Below, in pieces: positions 5,859 to 9,625 of a stretch of DNA of 9,625 nt. A program made the position numbers and the translations under genes. This DNA comes from Acidimicrobiia bacterium (GTDB lineage Bacteria > Actinomycetota > Acidimicrobiia > Spongiisociales > UBA5794): positions 1 to 9,625 of the forward strand of contig JAUXCV010000045.1 of NCBI GenBank assembly GCA_030618675.1, read 5' to 3'. Position 1 is the first letter of the stretch, and each line of letters opens with the position of its first letter. The notes under the pieces were generated by a model. The model had not been told where the DNA came from and searched no databases. It worked only from the letters and a program-made list of their open reading frames with translations.

Positions 5859-7250
5859 GTGATCCCTCCCCGACTGCAGGACTTGTTGGCAACAGGGACT
5901 CCAGCGCGTGAACTCTCTGAACTCTTCGCCGAGGAGGGGCACAGTCTCTACCTCGTTGGGGGGAGCGTACGCGATGCTCTGCTCGATCGGCCGAACTCAG
6001 ACCTCGACTTCACCACGCCCGCCCGCCCCGCCCAGATAGAAGAGATCGTGCGGCCGTGGGCGGCAGATCTGTACCTGGCCGGCAGGACATACGGAACCAT
6101 CGGAGCGATCCGGGATGGACGGGTCCACGAGATCACGACGTTCCGTTCGGAGATCTATCGCGACGAGAGCCGCAAGCCCGAGGTGACGTACTCGGATAAC
6201 ATCGAGGAAGACCTCTCCCGACGGGACTTCACGGTGAACGCAATGGCGATCCGTATCCCGATCTCGGATGACGACGCTCCTGAGATGATGGATCCCTTCG
6301 GTGGTCTCATCGATCTCCACTCTCGTCTTCTCCGCACGCCGCTCGACCCCCGGATCTCGTTCGGCGATGATCCGCTGAGGATGCTCCGCCTGTTTCGGTT
6401 CGTCTCGCGACTCGGTTTCGTGCCGGACGAGGCGGCGCTGGACGCAGTTGGTGACATGCACGACCGTCTCGAGATCGTCTCGGCAGAACGGATCAAGGGA
6501 GAACTCGATCTGCTGATAACTGGAGACCACGTTGGCCCTGCGCTCTGGGGTCTTGTCGAGACGGACCTTGCTGAGGAGTTCATCCCGGAATTGCCGGCGC
6601 TGGCACTCCAGGTCGATCCGGCCCATCATCACAAGGACGTTCTCGCACACTCGATAGCCGTGGTTGAGAAGACGTCACCCCGTCTCGAACTGCGCCTGGC
6701 AGCGCTGTTCCACGATATCGGCAAACCCGACACGCGGGAGTTCGGTCCGGGAGGGGTCTCGTTCCATCACCACGAGGTCGTTGGGGCACGCATGACGAGG
6801 CGCCGCATGAAGGCGCTCCGCTACTCGAAGAAGACCACTGAGGACGTATCCCGGTTGGTGTTCCTCCACATGCGGCCACACACGTTCAAGATGGGGTGGA
6901 CGGATGCGGCGGTACGCCGGTACGTTCGCGACGCCGGTGACCTCCTCAAGGACCTCAACGAACTCGTGCGGTGTGACGTAACGACCCGGAACAAGCGTCG
7001 TGAACGGGCGATCTCAAAGAGGATCGACGAACTCGAAGAGAGAATCGCCGATCTCCGCGAGAGAGAGGAACTCGAGGCCCTACGCCCGCCGATCGACGGG
7101 AATCAGGTCATGGAGCACCTGGGTCTCGAACCCGGGCGCCGGGTGGGGGAGATCATGAGGATGCTCTATGAACGGCGGATAGAGGACGGGCCGTACTCAG
7201 AGGAGCAGGCGTACGAGATGATCGATCTGTGGGTAGGCGAGCCTTCGTAG
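5859..7250 (+). CDS. pcnA: CCA tRNA nucleotidyltransferase / PcnA family, with HD domain
   Basis: 463 residues from a GTG start. It adds or repairs the 3' CCA of tRNA (some bacterial relatives add poly(A); sequence alone does not separate these firmly). The nucleotidyltransferase head has LVGGSVRDALL (32-42), the metal-binding SDLDF (47-51, D48/D50), the RRDFTVNAMAI block (121-131) and DPLRMLRLFRFVSRLGF (171-187). The middle carries ERIKGEL (210-216). An HD domain follows with HKDVLAHSIAVVE (258-270) and LFHDIGKPDT (283-292), then SFHHHEVVGA, giving the metal-dependent phosphohydrolase motif found in the actinobacterial and class II type. A charged helical stretch (about 375-405) and a short tail (about 410-463) finish it. 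Its placement divergent from the sigma/pseudokinase set mirrors mycobacterial pcnA (Rv3907c), although two extra genes stand between them here. Confidence 0.95.
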   Translation: MIPPRLQDLLATGTPARELSELFAEEGHSLYLVGGSVRDALLDRPNSDLDFTTPARPAQIEEIVRPWAADLYLAGRTYGTIGAIRDGRVHEITTFRSEIYRDESRKPEVTYSDNIEEDLSRRDFTVNAMAIRIPISDDDAPEMMDPFGGLIDLHSRLLRTPLDPRISFGDDPLRMLRLFRFVSRLGFVPDEAALDAVGDMHDRLEIVSAERIKGELDLLITGDHVGPALWGLVETDLAEEFIPELPALALQVDPAHHHKDVLAHSIAVVEKTSPRLELRLAALFHDIGKPDTREFGPGGVSFHHHEVVGARMTRRRMKALRYSKKTTEDVSRLVFLHMRPHTFKMGWTDAAVRRYVRDAGDLLKDLNELVRCDVTTRNKRRERAISKRIDELEERIADLREREELEALRPPIDGNQVMEHLGLEPGRRVGEIMRMLYERRIEDGPYSEEQAYEMIDLWVGEPS

Positions 7251-7304
7251 CTGTTGTACCGACAGGGTCCACATCGATCCGGGAGGGGTCGAATCCCGCT
7301 CGTC
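7251..7304. other. Gap between convergent pcnA and Trx-VKOR genes
   Basis: Only 54 bases separate the two stop codons. The gap begins with a small dyad, CTGT then ACAG (7251-7254 and 7262-7265), followed by a G-rich stretch and the tRNA T-arm-like word GGGTCGAATCCC. No classic GC-stem plus T-run terminator is visible on either strand. A short stem from CGGG/CCCG is possible but weak. Confidence 0.5.
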
Positions 7305-8492
7305 CTACACGCTCTTCGGGTCGGACCCTCTGAGTCTCCCAAGCGCTTCCCATCCAGGCGCGGCCGTGAACCAGAGCAACCCGGCAATGCTGAGCGCCGA
7401 AGCGAGGCACCACATGCAGGTGGCGCCGATCACGAACGGCTCAAGGAACGTGAGATAGACCGAGAAGACGGTGCCGCCGAACGCCGTCGCTGCGACCAGG
7501 ACGGCGGCTACATCGGCGACGCGACCCTTCATAACTCTTGTGACGGTCCACCCGATGAGGAGCAAGGCATAGGCGATGACACCGAGGACCCCTATCGGAA
7601 TGCCGAAGATCCACGCGTACTCGCTCTCCTGAACAGCGTTGCAGTCACCCACGGGTCCACAGACGGCTTCGACGCCACTCGTTTCGACGTTTCCGAGGTA
7701 CAGCGACACGCCCAATCCGATCAGGATGAGCACAGGGACGACCCAGACAGGGCCGCCACGGAGCGATCCGCGGAGAACCATGATCGGGACGAGAACGAGA
7801 CTGGCGAGCAATCCAATCAGAACGAGAATCGCAAGACCATTGCCGAGGGGGTCGCGAGCGATCCGGTCGCCGACCGTCTCGTCTCTGGCTTCCGGGAGAG
7901 CCTCAGCGGGATCACCGGATGCGTCATCGTTCGCCGTGTCATTGCTCGTGGAGCCATCGTCGACCGGTTGTTCTGACTCGGGAGACGCCGGGATCGTCGC
8001 GAGGGCGTCGTCGAGACCGGGGATCTCCGGCCATGCGATCCCACCACTCGCAAGGCCCTCTTCGATGATGATCGGAAGCTCTGTCGGAATCTGCTCGGAT
8101 CCGACCAGATAGATATCGTCGACGTCGAGGCGCGGGACACCCGGACGGGCGATCTCGAGCCGCTCCGAATCTTCGGCGAACATGATCCCTCCGGCTTCCA
8201 CGCTTCCGTCCACCAGAAGGATATCGAGCGTCCCGTTGGTCATCTCGTAGAAGGCGACTTCCTCAGGAGGGATGGTGTCGTCGAAGATCACCACGGGTTC
8301 GCCACCGTACTGCTCGAAGATGCCGGGCAGGTGTTCGTTGATGACGATTTCGCAGTGACCGCATGTTGGAGAGAAGAACATCACAGCTCGGACCACGGGA
8401 GCTTCGTCCGTATCGGTCTGGGCGAGCGCGGGGAAAGAAACGACGACGAGCGTCGCTATCAGTAGGAACAGGAGCGTGGCCCTCGTCTTCAT
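7305..8492 (-). CDS. Secreted thioredoxin-like domain fused to VKOR-family membrane domain
   Basis: 395 residues. A signal peptide lies at about 1-24 (TLLFLLIATLVVVSFPALAQ core). A thioredoxin-like domain (about 31-165) follows, with active-site C44-G-H-C47 in FFSPTCGHCEIV and a cis-Pro loop at GVP (118-120). An acidic Ser/Thr/Asp linker spans about 168-210. Then come membrane helices at about 219-241, 249-267, 295-316, 328-349 and 352-376. The VKOR signature is the outer loop pair C278/C284 (CGPVGDC) and CxxC C359/C362 (ATCMWCLAS) near the outer end of the last helix. Predicted topology puts all three cysteine pairs outside, so electrons could pass from substrate via the CGHC domain to VKOR and quinone: oxidative protein folding, as DsbA/DsbB do. 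Many bacterial VKORs carry the Trx domain at the C-terminus; here it is N-terminal. It is the last gene before pcnA, convergent, and separated from upstream SHOCT by a strong hairpin. Confidence 0.9.
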   Translation of the reverse strand: MKTRATLLFLLIATLVVVSFPALAQTDTDEAPVVRAVMFFSPTCGHCEIVINEHLPGIFEQYGGEPVVIFDDTIPPEEVAFYEMTNGTLDILLVDGSVEAGGIMFAEDSERLEIARPGVPRLDVDDIYLVGSEQIPTELPIIIEEGLASGGIAWPEIPGLDDALATIPASPESEQPVDDGSTSNDTANDDASGDPAEALPEARDETVGDRIARDPLGNGLAILVLIGLLASLVLVPIMVLRGSLRGGPVWVVPVLILIGLGVSLYLGNVETSGVEAVCGPVGDCNAVQESEYAWIFGIPIGVLGVIAYALLLIGWTVTRVMKGRVADVAAVLVAATAFGGTVFSVYLTFLEPFVIGATCMWCLASALSIAGLLWFTAAPGWEALGRLRGSDPKSV

Positions 8493-8528
8493 GTCCGCAT
8501 AGCCTGGCGTGATCTGAGAGATACCGAC

Positions 8529-8573
8529 AGGACCGGACGTCCGGAGAGCGGCGACTCCCGGGACTCCGGTCCT
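8529..8573 (-). terminator. Long GC-rich hairpin after SHOCT gene (possible terminator)
   Basis: AGGACCGGA (8529-8537) pairs perfectly with TCCGGTCCT (8565-8573). Inside, after a bulged C, GTCC (8539-8542) pairs with GGAC (8561-8564) and GGAG (8543-8546) with CTCC (8555-8558), leaving an 8-base loop. That gives about 17 base pairs. It starts 22 bases after the SHOCT stop on the minus strand and lies before the Trx-VKOR start. No T run follows, so it is not a textbook intrinsic terminator. It may be a U-less terminator, an RNA 3'-end stabiliser or a protein site. Confidence 0.5.
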
Positions 8574-8594
8574 ACTCGCGGTATCGATCCTCTG

Positions 8595-8957
8595 TCAGCC
8601 GAGCAGTTTCATCTTCGCAGCAGTGAACTCCGCGTCGGTGAGAAGACCGGCGGTCTTCATGTCGGCGAGCCTCTGGAGCTGGGCCATCGTGTCGTCGGCC
8701 GCAGGGGCCGGCGCCACCGCCGGCTGTGGAGCCGGGGCTTGCTGGCCTTGCATGGAGTTCATCTGCGCCTGCATCTCGTCCAACTGAGCCTGGGATTCGT
8801 ATGCAGCCTGATTCGCGTTGGCCTGTTCCTGGGCTGCTGCCTGCTTATTGGCGGAACTCTTTCTCATACTGCCGCTCACCGCCGTGGCGGTTCCTGCGAT
8901 CACTGCGGTGCGGGCCATCGTGCCCGCTATTCCCGGCCGTCCTCGTCTTCTTGGCAT
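8595..8957 (-). CDS. Small SHOCT-domain protein
   Basis: 120 residues from ATG 8957, chosen because a good site (AGAGGA about 8 bases ahead) precedes it; longer starts would overlap the upstream gene in another frame. The N-terminus is basic and Gly-rich (MPRRRGRPGIAGTMARTAVI), with a short weakly hydrophobic stretch at about 10-28. A Gln/Ala-rich helical, likely coiled-coil part (about 35-72) and a Pro/Ala linker (about 73-88) follow. The C-terminal SHOCT motif (about 89-120) reads DDTMAQLQRLADMKTAGLLTD then EFTAAKMKLLG. SHOCT modules are short helical tails thought to mediate oligomer formation; no enzyme function is implied. It follows the DUF6325-like gene by 13 bases and is surely co-transcribed with it. 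The role is unknown. Confidence 0.88.
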   Translation of the reverse strand: MPRRRGRPGIAGTMARTAVIAGTATAVSGSMRKSSANKQAAAQEQANANQAAYESQAQLDEMQAQMNSMQGQQAPAPQPAVAPAPAADDTMAQLQRLADMKTAGLLTDAEFTAAKMKLLG

Positions 8958-8970
8958 CTTCAGTTCCTCT

Positions 8971-9408
8971 CTATTCGTCTTCGAGCGCTGCGACGGCGGC
9001 CAGGACCTCGTCCACGACGAGTCCCGGGATCCGCATGTTGGCGAGGAGGATTCCCCCCGAGTCAACGAGTTCGTCCCGCAGCGGTTTGAACCATGTGTGT
9101 TCGAACGCGAGCGCCGCCGCAGAGGAGCCGGGCACCAATGCTTCGGCGAAGCCTTCCATGTCCTCTTCCGAGATCAGGCCATTGCTTTCGTCGAGGAACC
9201 TATTCAACGCAGCTACGTCCTGACCGGGATCGACCTGGTCGAGTTCGATGATCTCGATCTCGCCGTCGTCGTCCTTGAAGATGAGAAGCGCGTCGACGAG
9301 GGTGATGACACCATCGTCAACCAGTCGTTCGATCTCCGGCAGGATGCCTCCGGTGAATTGATTGCCGGGGAATCCGATGACCAGTAACTCGATCGGAGCG
9401 AGTGCCAT
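8971..9408 (-). CDS. DUF6325-like family protein of unknown function
   Basis: 145 residues, acidic, no signal peptide or clear membrane helix. It begins MALAPIELLVIGFPGNQFTG, with EIERLVDDGVITLVDALLIF and KDDDGEIEIIELDQVDP following. This is the look of the actinobacterial family named DUF6325, short alpha/beta proteins resembling DUF1269-type proteins; I assign it from memory of that pattern. The middle has a Gly/Ala-rich hydrophobic run (VPGSSAAALAFEHTWFKPLR) and the C-terminus ends in the acidic helix VVDEVLAAVAALEDE. A strong AAGGAGA site lies 6-7 bases before ATG 9408. It heads a two-gene unit with the SHOCT protein, a pairing I recall in other actinobacteria. No catalytic motif is visible. 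Confidence 0.85.
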   Translation of the reverse strand: MALAPIELLVIGFPGNQFTGGILPEIERLVDDGVITLVDALLIFKDDDGEIEIIELDQVDPGQDVAALNRFLDESNGLISEEDMEGFAEALVPGSSAAALAFEHTWFKPLRDELVDSGGILLANMRIPGLVVDEVLAAVAALEDE

Positions 9409-9448
9409 GAAGTTCTCCTTGCGGTCGGGTAAAGCGAAGTGTTGTCGT

Positions 9449-9476
9449 GCCGTGGCGGTTACGCAACCGCGACGGC
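9449..9476. promoter_or_regulatory. Strong hairpin upstream of DUF6325-like gene
   Basis: GCCGT-G-GCGGTT-ACGC-AACCGC-G-ACGGC forms an 11-base-pair stem with one central mismatch and a four-base loop, 40 bases ahead of the DUF6325-like start codon. It could be a 5' leader structure of that mRNA, an operator for a dimeric protein, or the terminator of a gene beyond the window. No T run flanks it on either strand. The surrounding 9409-9513 has no other recognisable element and no clear -35/-10 pair. Confidence 0.45.
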
Positions 9477-9513
9477 CGACGCACCGTGTCGGGAGTACCT
9501 ACGGATCGATAGC

Positions 9514-9625
9514 CGACAGCCAGAAGCGACCTGGGGTTTGCTACCTACAATCGTCGCTGTCCGCTGTTGCTTGCACTGCCTGTTGCTTGCACTGTCTGTT
9601 GCTTGTTGCTTGTTGCTTGTTGCTT
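9514..9625. repeat. Heptad ACAG/CTGT inverted repeat array, copy 3 (runs off window end)
   Basis: The left part has CGACAGCCAGA (9514-9524, identical to 5762-5772) and AGCGAC (9525-9530), which pairs with GTCGCT (9553-9558). The right part starts with GCTGTCC, GCTGTTG, then a 16-base unit CTGTTGCTTGCACTGC/T repeated at 9564 and 9580, and ends in at least four exact GTTGCTT heptads from 9598 to the last base. The array is therefore truncated by the window edge. Same architecture as copies 1 and 2. Confidence 0.82.

Noticed and set aside
7234..7310. tRNA-like 3' end (GGGTCGAATCCC followed by CGCTCGTCCTA) after pcnA
   Set aside because: The T-arm-like word is striking, but no proper D-arm, anticodon stem or matching 7-base acceptor is found; the 5' half would lie inside the pcnA end. 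Treated as coincidence or a decayed remnant.
7254..7976. Long plus-strand open frame opposite the Trx-VKOR gene
   Set aside because: Low-complexity, charged translation with no domain, antisense to a gene with signal peptide, CxxC motifs and membrane helices.
9409..9513. Sigma-type promoter for the DUF6325-like gene
   Set aside because: No -35/-10 pair at acceptable spacing could be supported on the minus strand, so no promoter site is annotated.

Overview
The window is chromosomal DNA from a high-GC Gram-positive bacterium, most likely an actinobacterium. A deeper branch such as Acidimicrobiia is my guess from protein style and base composition, not something the sequence proves. The best clue is gene order. 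A pcnA-type tRNA nucleotidyltransferase lies divergent from a set containing a MviN/MurJ-type pseudokinase, an ECF sigma factor and a membrane anti-sigma factor. This matches the mycobacterial pcnA / mviN-sigM-Rv3912 neighbourhood near the replication origin. No phage, transposon, CRISPR, rRNA or intact tRNA gene was seen.

Left arm (1-3896, all minus strand) reads as one transcription unit: a tandem GNAT acetyltransferase, then 3 bases later a membrane-anchored pseudokinase with a discoidin-like outer domain, then an ECF sigma factor whose stop overlaps the start of its anti-sigma factor (ATGA), then a small membrane protein cut by the window edge. The pseudokinase lacks the VAIK lysine, the HRD aspartate and the DFG aspartate. 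It corresponds to the C-terminal half of actinobacterial MviN/MurJ without the lipid II flippase half.

Middle (4017-7250, plus strand): a class II histone-deacetylase-like amidohydrolase transcribed divergently from the acetyltransferase, an RNase HI with an N-terminal four-cysteine zinc-ribbon-like module, and PcnA/CCA-adding enzyme with a GTG start and a strong ribosome binding site.

Right arm (7305-9408, minus strand): a protein with a secreted thioredoxin-like domain fused in front of a VKOR domain (disulfide formation outside the membrane), and a two-gene unit of a DUF6325-like protein and a small SHOCT-domain protein.

The most unusual non-coding signal is a family of heptanucleotide-phased ACAG/CTGT repeats in three intergenic gaps (5026-5120, 5753-5838, 9514-9625). 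Each has an ACAG-rich left part, a spacer and a CTGT-rich right part able to fold back on the left. Two further strong hairpins lie at 8529-8573 and 9449-9476. No stretch above 300 bases lacks a gene; the largest gap, 9409-9625, holds a hairpin and the third repeat element.
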